From: Candidatus Thiodiazotropha sp.
GTDB lineage: Bacteria > Pseudomonadota > Gammaproteobacteria > Chromatiales > Chromatiaceae
Assembly: GCA_023838465.1 (NCBI GenBank)
Contig: JAIVEQ010000006.1
Coordinates: 41,841 to 105,840 of the forward strand
DNA: 64,000 nucleotides
Reading direction: 5' to 3'
Made by a program: the position numbers and the translations under genes. How positions within the stretch are numbered: the stretch's first letter is position 1; each line of letters opens with the position of its first letter. This document shows positions 7,768-17,204 of this stretch, piece by piece. Under the pieces are notes generated by a model that worked only from the letters and a program-made list of their open reading frames with translations, was not told the origin of the DNA and did no database searches.

Positions 7768-9489
7768 ATGAGTGACAGAATCGTCGTTGATCCCATCACA
7801 AGAATAGAAGGCCACCTGCGCATCGAAGCCCAGATGGAAGGTGATCAGATAGCCAGTGCCTATTCATCCGGCACCATGGTTCGTGGTATCGAGATCATAC
7901 TCAAAGGCAGAGATCCTCGTGATGCCTGGGCCTTCGCTCAACGTATCTGTGGTGTCTGCACCTTAGTACATGGTATCGCTTCGGTACGTTCAGTGGAGGA
8001 TGCCCTCAACTACCCGATTCCTGCAAATGCCCAGTTGATCCGTAATTTAATGATCGGCGCCCAGTATATCCACGATCATGTGATGCACTTCTATCATCTA
8101 CACGCACTTGATTGGGTGGATGTGGTGTCAGCACTCTCTGCAGATCCAGGTCAGACGGCAGCGCTTGCACAATCTATCAGCAACTGGCCAAAGGCCTCTC
8201 CCGGTTATTTTTCGGATATAAAAAGGAAACTGAAAGGTTTTGTTGAGGCGGGACAGTTGGGAATATTTGCCAAGGCCTATTGGGGGCATTCGGTCTACAA
8301 ACTGCCGCCGGAAGCCAATTTGATGGCGGTTGCTCACTATTTAGAGGCCCTCGACTGGCAGCGCGATGTTGTAAAGTTGCATACCATCTTTGGTGGTAAG
8401 AATCCCCACCCCAATTTCGTAGTGGGTGGCGTGGCTTCTGCCATCGATCTCAACTCTGACTCTGCCATCAATAGCAAGAAACTGTCGCAGGTTCAGAATG
8501 TCATCAACAAGATGCGTGAGTTTACCGATCAAGTCTATGTACCTGACACCCTGGCGATAGCAAGTTTTTATAAGGATTGGGGTGAGCGTGGTGAGGGATT
8601 GGGTAATTTCATGTGTTATGGCGATCTGCCTAGTACATCAATGGATGATCCGGACAGTTTCTTTTTCCCCAGCGGGGTTATCCTCGATCGGGACCTATCT
8701 ACTGTACATCCACTGGATCTGAACAGTACTGAAGAGATTCAGGAGCATATATCCCACTCATGGTATGACTATTCCGGTGGTAAGGAGCAGGGGCTGCACC
8801 CCTATGACGGTGAAACGACACTTAATTACACAGGTCCAGAGCCACCTTATGAACATCTGAATGTGGATGAGTCCTACTCCTGGTTAAAAGCACCAAGATG
8901 GAAGGGTAAATCTGTCGAAGTAGGGCCTTTGGCACGTGTCCTGATGATGTATGCCAAGGGACATGAGCAGACCAATGAATTGGTCGACATGACATTGAGT
9001 AAATTGGATTTACCGGCTCGTGCACTTTTCTCAACATTAGGCAGGACAGCCGCAAGAACCCTTGAAACCAAGATCCTCGCCGATGCCATGCAGGGCTGGT
9101 ATGACCAGTTGATCGCCAATATCAAGGCAGGCGACACCAGGACTTTCAATGAAACTTTATGGGAGCCTGCCACATGGCCTAAGCAGTGTAAGGGTGTTGG
9201 CTTTATGGAGGCGCCACGTGGTGCCCTGGGGCACTGGATCGTCATCGAGGATGGAAAGATTGCCAATTACCAGGCAGTAGTCCCCAGTACCTGGAATGCA
9301 GGACCCCGGGACAGTACGGGACAGACCGGCGCGTATGAGGCCGCGTTACAGGATAATCACCAGCTAGCCGATGTGAAACAGCCGGTGGAGATTCTCAGGA
9401 CCATACACAGTTTTGATCCTTGTATAGCTTGTGCCGTTCATCTCTCGGATGAAGACGGTGAGGAGATGTTGCAGCTAAAAGTGACCTGA
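7768..9489 (+). CDS. hynL: [NiFe] hydrogenase large subunit, Isp-type (group 1e)
   Basis: This is the catalytic subunit that binds the NiFe(CN)2CO centre. The 573-residue precursor begins with VVDPITRIEGHLRIE. The L1 motif is RICGVCTLVHG (about residues 60-70) and the L2 motif DPCIACAVH is near the C-terminus, together giving the four nickel ligands. The residues after the last His (LSDEDGEEMLQLKVT) are the extension removed by the maturation protease encoded upstream. GGAGACGAGAG precedes the ATG. A strong intrinsic terminator follows at 9515. The subunit order S-isp1-isp2-L is diagnostic for group 1e. Confidence 0.96.
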   Translation: MSDRIVVDPITRIEGHLRIEAQMEGDQIASAYSSGTMVRGIEIILKGRDPRDAWAFAQRICGVCTLVHGIASVRSVEDALNYPIPANAQLIRNLMIGAQYIHDHVMHFYHLHALDWVDVVSALSADPGQTAALAQSISNWPKASPGYFSDIKRKLKGFVEAGQLGIFAKAYWGHSVYKLPPEANLMAVAHYLEALDWQRDVVKLHTIFGGKNPHPNFVVGGVASAIDLNSDSAINSKKLSQVQNVINKMREFTDQVYVPDTLAIASFYKDWGERGEGLGNFMCYGDLPSTSMDDPDSFFFPSGVILDRDLSTVHPLDLNSTEEIQEHISHSWYDYSGGKEQGLHPYDGETTLNYTGPEPPYEHLNVDESYSWLKAPRWKGKSVEVGPLARVLMMYAKGHEQTNELVDMTLSKLDLPARALFSTLGRTAARTLETKILADAMQGWYDQLIANIKAGDTRTFNETLWEPATWPKQCKGVGFMEAPRGALGHWIVIEDGKIANYQAVVPSTWNAGPRDSTGQTGAYEAALQDNHQLADVKQPVEILRTIHSFDPCIACAVHLSDEDGEEMLQLKVT

Positions 9490-9514
9490 AAGTCCGATCC
9501 CCTCACCTATAATT

Positions 9515-9550
9515 TAGCCTCTACCTGAATGGGTAGAGGCTTTTTTTTTT
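9515..9550 (+). terminator. Intrinsic terminator of the hydrogenase operon
   Basis: AGCCTCTACC and its complement GGTAGAGGCT flank a short TGAATG-type loop and are followed by about ten T residues, 26 bases after the hynL stop. It is a textbook rho-independent terminator. Confidence 0.92.
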
Positions 9551-9711
9551 GGTTTTGAGTTTTAGTGTTCACTTTGCTCACACTTTTTTTATTTTCCTCT
9601 TTATCTAGCCAATAGCCTGATTCAGTGTGGGTGCGGTCCTGTAGCACAGGTCAACTTGATCTATCCGGGCTGTCGGTTTTCAGCTTCATTTCATTTCCCT
9701 CTGCCATGCTC

Positions 9712-9737
9712 TCTCTCATATTGAGATAAATGAGAGA
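9712..9737 (+). promoter_or_regulatory. Inverted repeat just upstream of the cytochrome b561 start
   Basis: TCTCTCAT (9712-9719) and ATGAGAGA (9730-9737) form a perfect 8-base inverted repeat ending 6 bases before the ATG at 9744. It could be an operator or an mRNA hairpin that controls access to the start. No regulator is identified. Confidence 0.35.
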
Positions 9738-9743
9738 AAAACG

Positions 9744-10307
9744 ATGAAAAATGAATATGAAATCAAGGTATGGGACCCACTGGTCCGATCGTTTCACTGG
9801 ATCCTGGTAGGCGCATTTGCAGTTGCTTGGCTGACAGAAGATGAATGGATGGATCTGCATGCCTACGCTGGCTATGTTATTGCCTCACTACTGCTGTTTC
9901 GTCTCCTATGGGGTGTATTTGGGACTCGCTATGCCCGATTCAGTGATTTCGTAAAATCTCCCGCCAGTGTTATCAGCTATCTGCAAGATCTGCGACATTT
10001 ACGAGCAAAGCGCACCATCGGTCACAACCCGGCTGGTGGTGCAATGATCGTCGCCTTGTTGGTTACGCTCCTGATAACCACTTTTACCGGTTTACTGGCC
10101 TATGGCGCCACTGGAGCAGGTCCAATGGCAGGCGTGCTCTTCCCTCAATCGTCCTATGGCAGTGAGTTTTTTGAAGAGGTCCATGAGTTTTTTGCCAACT
10201 TCACGCTTTTTCTTGTGGTGATTCATTTGGCGGGTGTGACATTTGGCTCTCTCTTACATAAGGAAAATCTGGTGCGTTCAATGATTACAGGCACAAAACA
10301 GGGCTGA
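9744..10307 (+). CDS. Cytochrome b561-family membrane protein
   Basis: The 187-residue protein starts with KVWDPLVRSFHWILVGAF, the first-helix signature of bacterial di-heme cytochrome b561 and hydrogenase-type cytochrome b. It has four predicted membrane helices and further histidines (LHAYAGY, HEFFANF, IHLAGV) for heme ligation. It is followed within 21 bases by the SHP cytochrome and then the diheme cytochrome, a known cluster in proteobacteria. It probably moves electrons between the quinone pool and these periplasmic cytochromes. It is separated from the hydrogenase by a terminator, so it is not part of that complex. Confidence 0.88.
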   Translation: MKNEYEIKVWDPLVRSFHWILVGAFAVAWLTEDEWMDLHAYAGYVIASLLLFRLLWGVFGTRYARFSDFVKSPASVISYLQDLRHLRAKRTIGHNPAGGAMIVALLVTLLITTFTGLLAYGATGAGPMAGVLFPQSSYGSEFFEEVHEFFANFTLFLVVIHLAGVTFGSLLHKENLVRSMITGTKQG

Positions 10308-10327
10308 TTAGAAAGGTAAATAATGAC

Positions 10328-10726
10328 ATGAATATACCATCCACTCTTTTTCTATTGCTGCTCTACAGCCCATTCTCTCTCCAGGCAGGCGCTACGGAGA
10401 TGCTACTCGATCAATATCAAGCCAGTGGAGCAGGAGCGTTTACAGCAGAGCAGGGAGCGGCTGTGTGGGGTCGAACGGTCATTCATGCAAATAACGGTCA
10501 GACAAGGAGCTGTAGTGATTGCCATGGGGGGGATCTGACCAAGGTAGGTCGACATGCAAAGACAGGCAAACGTATCGAGCCAATGGCACCTTCTGTTAAT
10601 TCACAACGCTTGAGTGATCCGAAAAAGATAGAGAAGTGGTTCAAGCGAAACTGTAAATGGACATGGGGAAGGACATGCACTGCGCAGGAGAAGGGTGATC
10701 TGCTGCTCTACTTGCAACAACATTAA
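10328..10726 (+). CDS. SHP-type monoheme cytochrome c (DUF1924)
   Basis: The 132-residue secreted protein has a signal peptide (about 1-22), one c-type heme motif CSDCH (about residues 58-62) and the C-terminal KRNCKWTWGRTC segment of the sphaeroides heme protein family. In SHP the heme has an unusual asparagine ligand and binds oxygen or nitric oxide transiently. This sequence has candidate Asn residues in that segment. The biological role of SHP is still unclear. Its neighbours, b561 and diheme cytochrome c, are its usual electron partners. Confidence 0.88.
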   Translation: MNIPSTLFLLLLYSPFSLQAGATEMLLDQYQASGAGAFTAEQGAAVWGRTVIHANNGQTRSCSDCHGGDLTKVGRHAKTGKRIEPMAPSVNSQRLSDPKKIEKWFKRNCKWTWGRTCTAQEKGDLLLYLQQH

Positions 10727-10740
10727 TGAGGAGATGAGAT

Positions 10741-11316
10741 ATGAAAAAAATATCCTATAAGTTATTCTTTCTATTGGGTTGTTTGACGGTTTTGGGTGCT
10801 GGCGTGGCAATGGCCGATCGTGACGATGAGAGAGGTGAAAGATTCTATTCCCGCTGGTTTAAGCCAGATTTCATGGTATATAACAACCAGGAGAGCCAAC
10901 TCTATCAGGAAGAGTGTGGAAGTTGTCATTTCCCCTTTCAACCGGGTTTTCTCCCGGCGGTTTCCTGGCAGACAATAATGACCAGCCTAGATGACCATTT
11001 TGATGAAAATGCGGAGCTGAGCGAAGAGGATAATGCGCGATTATTGAGTTATCTTAGCGCAAACTCTGCGGATGTGGTTGATCGGGAGATACCCAAAAAG
11101 GTGATGTGGTCTCTACGCTCTGTACCATCGCCGCAACGTATCACTGAAACGGCCTTTTTTAAGCACGAACATAATGAAATACCCGCTCGAATATTGGATG
11201 GTAATGGAGAGACGATCTCTTTCAGTAACTGTGATACTTGCCATACTAAAGCACTGCAGGGCTCCTATGATGAGGACGAAATCAATATACCGGGTATCGG
11301 GCAATGGGATGATTAG
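10741..11316 (+). CDS. Diheme cytochrome c (DHC family)
   Basis: The 191-residue exported protein has a signal peptide ending near GVAMA (about residue 25) and two c-type heme motifs, CGSCH (about 59-63) and CDTCH near residue 167. The spacing and the region around FPFQPGFLP match the diheme cytochrome c found beside SHP. A GAGGAGATGAGAT ribosome site precedes the ATG. It is likely the reductant or electron partner of the SHP protein in the periplasm. Confidence 0.88.
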   Translation: MKKISYKLFFLLGCLTVLGAGVAMADRDDERGERFYSRWFKPDFMVYNNQESQLYQEECGSCHFPFQPGFLPAVSWQTIMTSLDDHFDENAELSEEDNARLLSYLSANSADVVDREIPKKVMWSLRSVPSPQRITETAFFKHEHNEIPARILDGNGETISFSNCDTCHTKALQGSYDEDEINIPGIGQWDD

Positions 11317-11319
11317 TAG

Positions 11320-11622
11320 ATGATCAAGCTTCCAGCATTCTTTTTGGCTCTCCTTTTTCTCATGGCAACATCCTTGTTATTGGCCGATGAGGGTTATCAG
11401 GAAGCGCGACTGTTAACAGAATCTGGTCATATTCTGCCCTTGCAAGAGCTGTTACAAGTCATTCAAGCAGAGCAATCCGGCCGTGTCCTTGAAGTTGAGT
11501 TTGAGCACAAAGATGGCCTGTATCTGTATGAGATCGAAATACTCGATAAGCAGGGTGCTGTGTGGGAGTTCAAGGTCGATGCAGCCAGCGGTGAAATTCT
11601 CAAGCGAGAGTTGGAGGATTGA
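11320..11622 (+). CDS. Secreted PepSY-domain protein
   Basis: The 100-residue protein has a cleavable signal peptide (about 1-22) followed by one PepSY domain. The domain has the pattern LPLQELLQVIQAEQSGRVLEVEFE, then YEIEILDKQG and ends VDAASGEILKRELED. It starts 3 bases after the diheme cytochrome and precedes the regulator gene by 3 bases. Such small PepSY proteins commonly accompany PhoP/PhoQ-type pairs and may modulate the sensor; this is inference. Confidence 0.85.
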   Translation: MIKLPAFFLALLFLMATSLLLADEGYQEARLLTESGHILPLQELLQVIQAEQSGRVLEVEFEHKDGLYLYEIEILDKQGAVWEFKVDAASGEILKRELED

Positions 11623-11625
11623 CCA

Positions 11626-12294
11626 TTGCGTCTGCTACTGGTTGAAGATGATGAACTGCTCTCCACTTCGTTAAGGCACGATCTTGAGCAACAAGGGTAT
11701 GCAGTAGATCTGGCAAAAGAGGGTGTTGAAGCAGAGTTCATGGGCGATGAGATGGCATATGATCTCATTGTTTTGGATTTAGGCTTGCCGAACCGATCCG
11801 GTATTGAGGTTTTGCAGAACTGGCGGTCCAGAGACAATCATACACCAGTGATTATTCTGACAGCCCGTGATGCCTGGCATGAAAGAGTCGCTGGATTCAA
11901 GGTCGGGGCAGATGACTATCTGGGCAAGCCTTTTCATGTGGAAGAGCTTGTAGTGCGGCTTCAAGCATTGATTAGGCGCAGTCATGAAATGGTCGGTAAC
12001 CGACTGAAGTCAGGTGGGTTGGAGCTCGATGAAGAGCGGCAGCAGGTGATACTTCCAACTCAGCAACGACTCGAGCTCACCGGTACGGAGTTTCGACTGT
12101 TACGTTGTTTCATATTGAACAAAGGCAAAATACTCTCTAAAACCCGTCTTACTGAGCATGTATACGAACAGGACTTCGACCGCGATAGCAATCTTATCGA
12201 GGTTTATATCCGACGCTTGCGTGATAAATTAGGTAGTCAAGTCATAGAAACCCGTCGCGGGCAAGGCTATATCTATGTCGGTGTTGAGACGTAA
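11626..12294 (+). CDS. OmpR/PhoP-family response regulator (TTG start)
   Basis: The 222-residue protein has a receiver domain (acidic pair EDD at 7-9, phospho-acceptor Asp in VLDLGLP near residue 51, Lys in GKPFH) and a C-terminal winged-helix DNA-binding domain ending RRGQGYIYV. The start is TTG 11626, supported by GGAGG 8 bases upstream and by the conserved beginning MRLLLVEDD. It overlaps the kinase gene by 20 bases. By position it regulates the cytochrome cluster it ends. Confidence 0.93.
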   Translation: MRLLLVEDDELLSTSLRHDLEQQGYAVDLAKEGVEAEFMGDEMAYDLIVLDLGLPNRSGIEVLQNWRSRDNHTPVIILTARDAWHERVAGFKVGADDYLGKPFHVEELVVRLQALIRRSHEMVGNRLKSGGLELDEERQQVILPTQQRLELTGTEFRLLRCFILNKGKILSKTRLTEHVYEQDFDRDSNLIEVYIRRLRDKLGSQVIETRRGQGYIYVGVET

Positions 12295-13615
12295 TTCCCT
12301 CGAACATCGCCTGCATATAGGTTTGGCAATCAGCCTCATCCTATTGATGGGGCTGCTATGGCTGTTTGGGGCGAGATCAATCGAGGATCTTACCGAGGAT
12401 TTCATAGCATCCAGGCTGGAACACGATAGTGAAGCACTGTTGGGTGCGACAGTTTTAAAGCAGCAACATCTCAAGGTAAGACCTGCACGCATCAATCAGA
12501 TCTACCTTCGCCCCTATTCCGGACATTACTACCTTATTCGTCAATCAAATGGACGTGAAGTCACCTCACGTTCACTCTGGGATTTCAAGCTTCAGATACC
12601 CTCAATGGCGGTCGGTAAGAGTGAGCGCCTCTACCTGCATGGACCTGAAAAACAACAGTTATTGGTTTGGGTGGTGGGCTTTAGAAAACAGGGTATGGAT
12701 CTGACGGTGGCTGTTGCAGAAGATTTAATGCCGATTAAAAAGCAACGTGATCTTTTTCTACGTAATTTTGCCTTACTGGCATTGGCAAGTCTCGTGATAT
12801 TGCTGATTGTGCAGGGTGTGGTCGTACGTCAGGCGTTCCGCCAACTCAAACCCTTGAGAGAGGATGTGAAAAGTCTCTCTTCGGGACAGGAGAAACTATT
12901 GAGTGAAGATGTACCGAGTGAAATGACGCCATTGGTCAGGGAAGTGAATCATCTGTTGCAGTTACTCTCAAGACGCAATGAACGATCACGTAATGCCTTG
13001 GGCAATCTTGCACACGCTCTCAAGGGACCACTCAATCTTCTAACACAGTATATAGACAAGCAACTATTGGATAAAAATGAGACTGAAAGTAGGCAGGCAA
13101 GTCAACAGGTTGAGCGAATACGGTTACTGATTGATAGAGAGTTAAAGCGTGCCCGCCTTGCGGGTGGTGGAACAATGAGTCAAAGATTTGATGCGCAAAT
13201 CGATCTGCAGGATTTATTGGATGTTTTAAAGCAAATATATAACGAGAAACAGTTACAATTCACCAAGCATGTGTCGAGTGATCTGCAACCATTTGGAGAT
13301 AGAGAAGATATTCTGGAGTTACTGGGTAATCTTCTCGATAACGCCTGTAAATGGGCAGAAGGCAGGGTCCATTGCAGCGTATCTGGAATCAATCAGTTAG
13401 CTATTACTGTAGAAGACGACGGACATGGTCTAGAGGATGAAGATGTGGTGCGTTTGACCCAACGTGGCAGCCGCCTGGATGAGAATAAAGAAGGACATGG
13501 ATTAGGGTTGGCTATAGTTTATGACGTGGTCCAACTCTATAACGGGCAAATAGAATTTGATCGTTCACCTGAACTTCATGGGCTTAGGGTTAGTGTTGTT
13601 TTGAATCATTTGTAA
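12275..13615 (+). CDS. PhoQ/QseC-like sensor histidine kinase
   Basis: The 446-residue kinase has a membrane helix at about 14-33, a periplasmic sensor region to about 160, a second helix (about 166-185), HAMP/dimerisation segments, the phospho-acceptor motif NLAHALKGPL near residue 246 and an HATPase domain with N-box LGNLLDNACKWA and G-boxes (DDGHGL, GHGLGLAIV). The Lys after the His in HALKGPL is as in PhoQ. It partners the regulator encoded with a 20-base overlap. Its signal is unknown; the linked cytochromes suggest redox, NO or oxygen. Confidence 0.92.
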   Translation: MSVLRRNSLEHRLHIGLAISLILLMGLLWLFGARSIEDLTEDFIASRLEHDSEALLGATVLKQQHLKVRPARINQIYLRPYSGHYYLIRQSNGREVTSRSLWDFKLQIPSMAVGKSERLYLHGPEKQQLLVWVVGFRKQGMDLTVAVAEDLMPIKKQRDLFLRNFALLALASLVILLIVQGVVVRQAFRQLKPLREDVKSLSSGQEKLLSEDVPSEMTPLVREVNHLLQLLSRRNERSRNALGNLAHALKGPLNLLTQYIDKQLLDKNETESRQASQQVERIRLLIDRELKRARLAGGGTMSQRFDAQIDLQDLLDVLKQIYNEKQLQFTKHVSSDLQPFGDREDILELLGNLLDNACKWAEGRVHCSVSGINQLAITVEDDGHGLEDEDVVRLTQRGSRLDENKEGHGLGLAIVYDVVQLYNGQIEFDRSPELHGLRVSVVLNHL

Positions 13616-13856
13616 CTTTTTCGGAAATTATTGTTCGGGGGAAAAACAACCTGTAAATGAACAATAATCAATGCAATTCGTATCACATGTGAAATGGTTG
13701 ACTGGCTAATCTCGAAACTTGCATCCAGGCCATTCTTCTTCGCAATCTGAAAACTGATATATACTGTGGGAATCTAATTGGAATAAAAGTAAGTACTTGA
13801 AAGTGACATTACTACTGTAATTTATAGTATCTATTTGCACGATCAGGGCTCAGTCT

Positions 13857-14057
13857 ATGAACCGTTCGATCCGCACCCGACAACGATTGGTTGGCGTGTC
13901 CTTGTTAGGACTATTGTTCTATTTCTCGCCAATTTTAACCCTATTCGATAAGACTACTGAGTGGGCCGGATTTCCCATCAGCTATCTCTATCTCTTTGGC
14001 GTCTGGCTGGCACTGATCCTCTTGGCCGCTTGGATGGTCGAGGGTAGAAAGCCATAG
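13857..14057 (+). CDS. Small two-helix membrane protein ahead of an SLC5-type kinase (CbrX-like)
   Basis: The 66-residue protein has two predicted membrane helices (about 11-30 and 40-60), a basic N-terminus (NRSIRTRQR) and ends GRKP. It lies 15 bases before the transporter-kinase gene. CbrA genes in Pseudomonas have a similar small membrane ORF (CbrX) directly upstream, and SLC5 symporters often have a DUF4212-like small subunit. I infer it is the small partner of the SLC5 domain. Confidence 0.65.
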   Translation: MNRSIRTRQRLVGVSLLGLLFYFSPILTLFDKTTEWAGFPISYLYLFGVWLALILLAAWMVEGRKP

Positions 14058-14072
14058 CATCATGTAGGTGTC

Positions 14073-16844
14073 ATGATGACAACTACACTTATCGTTATCC
14101 TCTCACTTGGCTACTTGGGCATGCTGTTCGCAATCGCCTACTGGGCTGACCGACGTGCCGATCAAAACCGTTCAGTCATTTCCAATGCTACGATCTATGC
14201 ACTTTCCTTGGCCGTGTACTGTACGGCATGGACTTTTTACGGCAGCGTTGGCCGGGCAGCGGCGACTGGAGTCGGGTTTCTTCCGATCTACCTGGGACCG
14301 ACTCTGATTGCCGCGCTATGGGGTACTCTGTTGCTGAAGATGGTGCGTGTCAGCAAAAGTCAGCGCATTACCTCTATTGCCGACTTCATTGCTTCGCGGT
14401 ATGGAAAAAGTCATCTGTTGGGTGGCATAGTAACGATTATCGCCGTATTGGGCATAGTCCCCTATATCGCCCTGCAATTGAAGGCGATCTCACGTAGCTT
14501 TACGATACTTCTGACCTACCCGGAAGTCACCATGCCGAATGCTACCGACTCCCTGCCTCTGTTGCAGGACACGACGTTGTATGTTGCATTGTTGTTGGCA
14601 CTGTTCACTATTTTGTTTGGAACCCGTCACCTGGATGCCAGTGAGCGTCACGAAGGCATGGTGGCAGCCATTGCGTTTGAATCCATTGTTAAACTGGTTG
14701 CCTTTATTGCAGTAGGGTTGTTCGTGACCTTTCAGTTGCACGATGGATTCACGGATCTGTTTGACAAGGCTGAAACAGCGGGCATACTCAATCCACTGAT
14801 TGTGGATGGTATGGATGGGTATGAAAACTGGTTTTCACTGACCCTGTTATCAGCACTTGCGGTCATGATGTTGCCACGCCAGTTTCAGGTCGCCGTCGTC
14901 GAGAACAGTAGCGAACACCATTTACGACGAGCCATATGGTTGTTTCCACTCTATCTGTTTCTGATCAATATCTTTGTCATTCCGATTGCACTTGCCGGCC
15001 AATTAACCTTTGCCGGAGCTGATGTGGATGCTGACACATTTGTTCTGACTCTACCCATGGCCTATCATCAGAGCACGCTGACGCTGCTTGCCTTTCTTGG
15101 CGGGTTGTCTGCAGCAACCGGAATGGTGATTGTCGAGACCATCGCATTGTCTACGATGGTTTGTAACGACTTGGTCATGCCTGTACTGTTAAGACGCTGG
15201 AAGCAGATACCGCCAAATGCTGACCTGAGCCAATTACTGTTACGGATACGACGTGGCGCAATTCTCCTAATCCTGTTACTGGGCTTCTTATATTTTCGTC
15301 TTGCCGGTGAGGCCTATGCGTTGGTCAGTATCGGACTGATCAGTTTTTCCGCAGTCGCTCAATTCGCCCCTGCAATGATCATTGGTCTTTATTGGCGGGG
15401 TGGCACCCGTGACGGCGCCCTGGCTGGACTATTGTCAGGCTTTAGCATATGGATCTACACCTTGTTGCTGCCATCATTTGCCAAGTCGGGTTGGTTACCG
15501 GTCGGTCTGCTGGAAGACGGACCTTTCGGTATCGAGCTACTGAAACCGCAGGCCCTGTTTGGCTTGACAGGACTGAATGAGATCACGCATTGCCTGTTCT
15601 GGAGCATGACCCTGAATATCGGTACCTATATTTTATTTTCATTCTGGCGAACCCCCCGGGTTAATGAAGCGACGCAGGCCACACTGTTCGTTGATGCCTT
15701 GAAACACCAACGGTTTCTGGGTGTAGGATTATGGCGGGGTACTGCTGAGATTGACGAATTACTCCATCTTGCAGAAAGATTCCTGGGTGCCAGACGGGCT
15801 CAAGCGGTATTTCAGGCTTATGCCACTCGACGCAAGATTCAGGGTATCAAGCAATTGCCGGCAGATGCTGAGACTGTTCATTTCGCAGAAACCTTGCTGG
15901 CTGGTGCAATTGGCAGTGCATCCGCCCGTGTCATGGTCTCATCGGTTACCGCTGAAGAGTCATTGGGCATGGATGAGGTACTTAATATTCTGGATGAGGC
16001 ATCGCAGATTCGTGCCTATAGTCATGAACTGGAAAAGAAATCACAGGAATTGGAGGCAGCCACCCGCGAACTGAAGGAGGCCAATGAGCGCTTGCAAGAG
16101 CTTGATCGGGTAAAGGACGATTTCATGTCATCTGTCACTCATGAACTACGGACTCCACTTGCATCGATCCGTGCATTTTCTGAAATTTTGAATGATGACC
16201 CGGAAATTGAGCTCAATGAGCGGCGACGTTTTCTGGGAATCATCGTGAGTGAGACTAAACGTCTATCTCGACTGGTCAACCAAGTGTTGGATCTTGCCAA
16301 GATAGAGTCCGGACGAGCTGACTGGAATGCGGAGGATGTGGATCTGCTGGAGGTCGTCGAACAGGCATTGGCCTCCACTGAGCAGCTTTTTGCGGAACGT
16401 GGAACCCAGGTCATTCGCGAGACACCCAACAGTGCATGCATGGTAACAGGTGATAGGGATCGTCTAATGCAGGTCCTGGTCAACCTACTGTCAAATGCCA
16501 ATAAATTTGTTTCGGAAAAGTCTGGCATCGTCTGTGTGGGTCTGCACACCTATCATGATCGATATGAAATCAGTGTGGCTGATAATGGTACCGGTATTGC
16601 TGCGGATGAGCTGCCAAATATCTTCGAGAAATTCCGCCAGGCCGGTACTGCAAGCAACAAACCAATAGGCACCGGCCTGGGTTTACCCATCAGCAAAAGG
16701 ATAATTGAACATCTAGGGGGTAGGCTCTGGGCTGAAAGCGACGCTGAGAATGGTGCTATCTTTACCTTTGCGATACCCAAAAAACAGAATGACGCATTAC
16801 CTCCCGGAGAGACTCATGCCGAAAAAGATTCTGATCGTGGATGA
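14073..16844 (+). CDS. SLC5 transporter-STAC-histidine kinase (CbrA/CrbS-like)
   Basis: This 923-residue fusion has an N-terminal sodium/solute symporter (SLC5) region of about 13 helices (1-525). A STAC domain follows at about 540-635, with AERFLGARRAQAVF and LLAGAIGSASARVM. A coiled coil leads to HisKA with SSVTHELRTPLASI (His near residue 688) and an HATPase with NLLSNANKFV and GTGLGLPI. There is no PAS domain, unlike Pseudomonas CbrA. CbrA senses or transports histidine, and CrbS controls acetyl-CoA synthetase. The ligand here is unknown, but the DUF294 gene nearby recalls acetate-related loci. A receiver-only regulator follows, overlapping by 29 bases. Confidence 0.9.
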   Translation: MMTTTLIVILSLGYLGMLFAIAYWADRRADQNRSVISNATIYALSLAVYCTAWTFYGSVGRAAATGVGFLPIYLGPTLIAALWGTLLLKMVRVSKSQRITSIADFIASRYGKSHLLGGIVTIIAVLGIVPYIALQLKAISRSFTILLTYPEVTMPNATDSLPLLQDTTLYVALLLALFTILFGTRHLDASERHEGMVAAIAFESIVKLVAFIAVGLFVTFQLHDGFTDLFDKAETAGILNPLIVDGMDGYENWFSLTLLSALAVMMLPRQFQVAVVENSSEHHLRRAIWLFPLYLFLINIFVIPIALAGQLTFAGADVDADTFVLTLPMAYHQSTLTLLAFLGGLSAATGMVIVETIALSTMVCNDLVMPVLLRRWKQIPPNADLSQLLLRIRRGAILLILLLGFLYFRLAGEAYALVSIGLISFSAVAQFAPAMIIGLYWRGGTRDGALAGLLSGFSIWIYTLLLPSFAKSGWLPVGLLEDGPFGIELLKPQALFGLTGLNEITHCLFWSMTLNIGTYILFSFWRTPRVNEATQATLFVDALKHQRFLGVGLWRGTAEIDELLHLAERFLGARRAQAVFQAYATRRKIQGIKQLPADAETVHFAETLLAGAIGSASARVMVSSVTAEESLGMDEVLNILDEASQIRAYSHELEKKSQELEAATRELKEANERLQELDRVKDDFMSSVTHELRTPLASIRAFSEILNDDPEIELNERRRFLGIIVSETKRLSRLVNQVLDLAKIESGRADWNAEDVDLLEVVEQALASTEQLFAERGTQVIRETPNSACMVTGDRDRLMQVLVNLLSNANKFVSEKSGIVCVGLHTYHDRYEISVADNGTGIAADELPNIFEKFRQAGTASNKPIGTGLGLPISKRIIEHLGGRLWAESDAENGAIFTFAIPKKQNDALPPGETHAEKDSDRG

Positions 16845-17190
16845 TGAGCCGAATATCGTACTGTCAGTGGAATATCTGATGAAGCGCGAGGGTTATCAGG
16901 TGGCAACGGCCAATGATGGGCAGACAGCGTTGGAGCTGCTATCCGAGACTACACCCGATCTACTGATTCTGGATGTCATGATGCCACGTAAAAATGGCTT
17001 TGAGGTGTGTAGTGAGATACGTGCTGATCCCACATTATCCGGGTTGCCCATACTGATGTTGAGTGCTAAATGGCGTGAAGCAGAAGTCAAGAAAGGCGTT
17101 TCATTGGGTGCTGACGCATACATCACCAAACCTTTTTCAACCCATGATCTGGTCAACATGGTTAATAAGCTACTGAAGTCACAGGACTGA
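16816..17190 (+). CDS. Receiver-only response regulator
   Basis: The 124-residue protein starts at ATG 16816 (MPKKILIVDDEPNI), placed after CCGGAGAGACTC, and contains just one receiver domain. It has the DDE acidic cluster (9-11), phospho-acceptor Asp in ILDVMMPRKNG near residue 53, and KPF. There is no output domain, so it must act through protein contact or as a phosphorelay intermediate. It overlaps the end of the kinase gene and is followed 14 bases later by the CBS-DUF294 gene. Confidence 0.92.
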   Translation: MPKKILIVDDEPNIVLSVEYLMKREGYQVATANDGQTALELLSETTPDLLILDVMMPRKNGFEVCSEIRADPTLSGLPILMLSAKWREAEVKKGVSLGADAYITKPFSTHDLVNMVNKLLKSQD

Positions 17191-17204
17191 CTGGAGAGAT
17201 TGTC

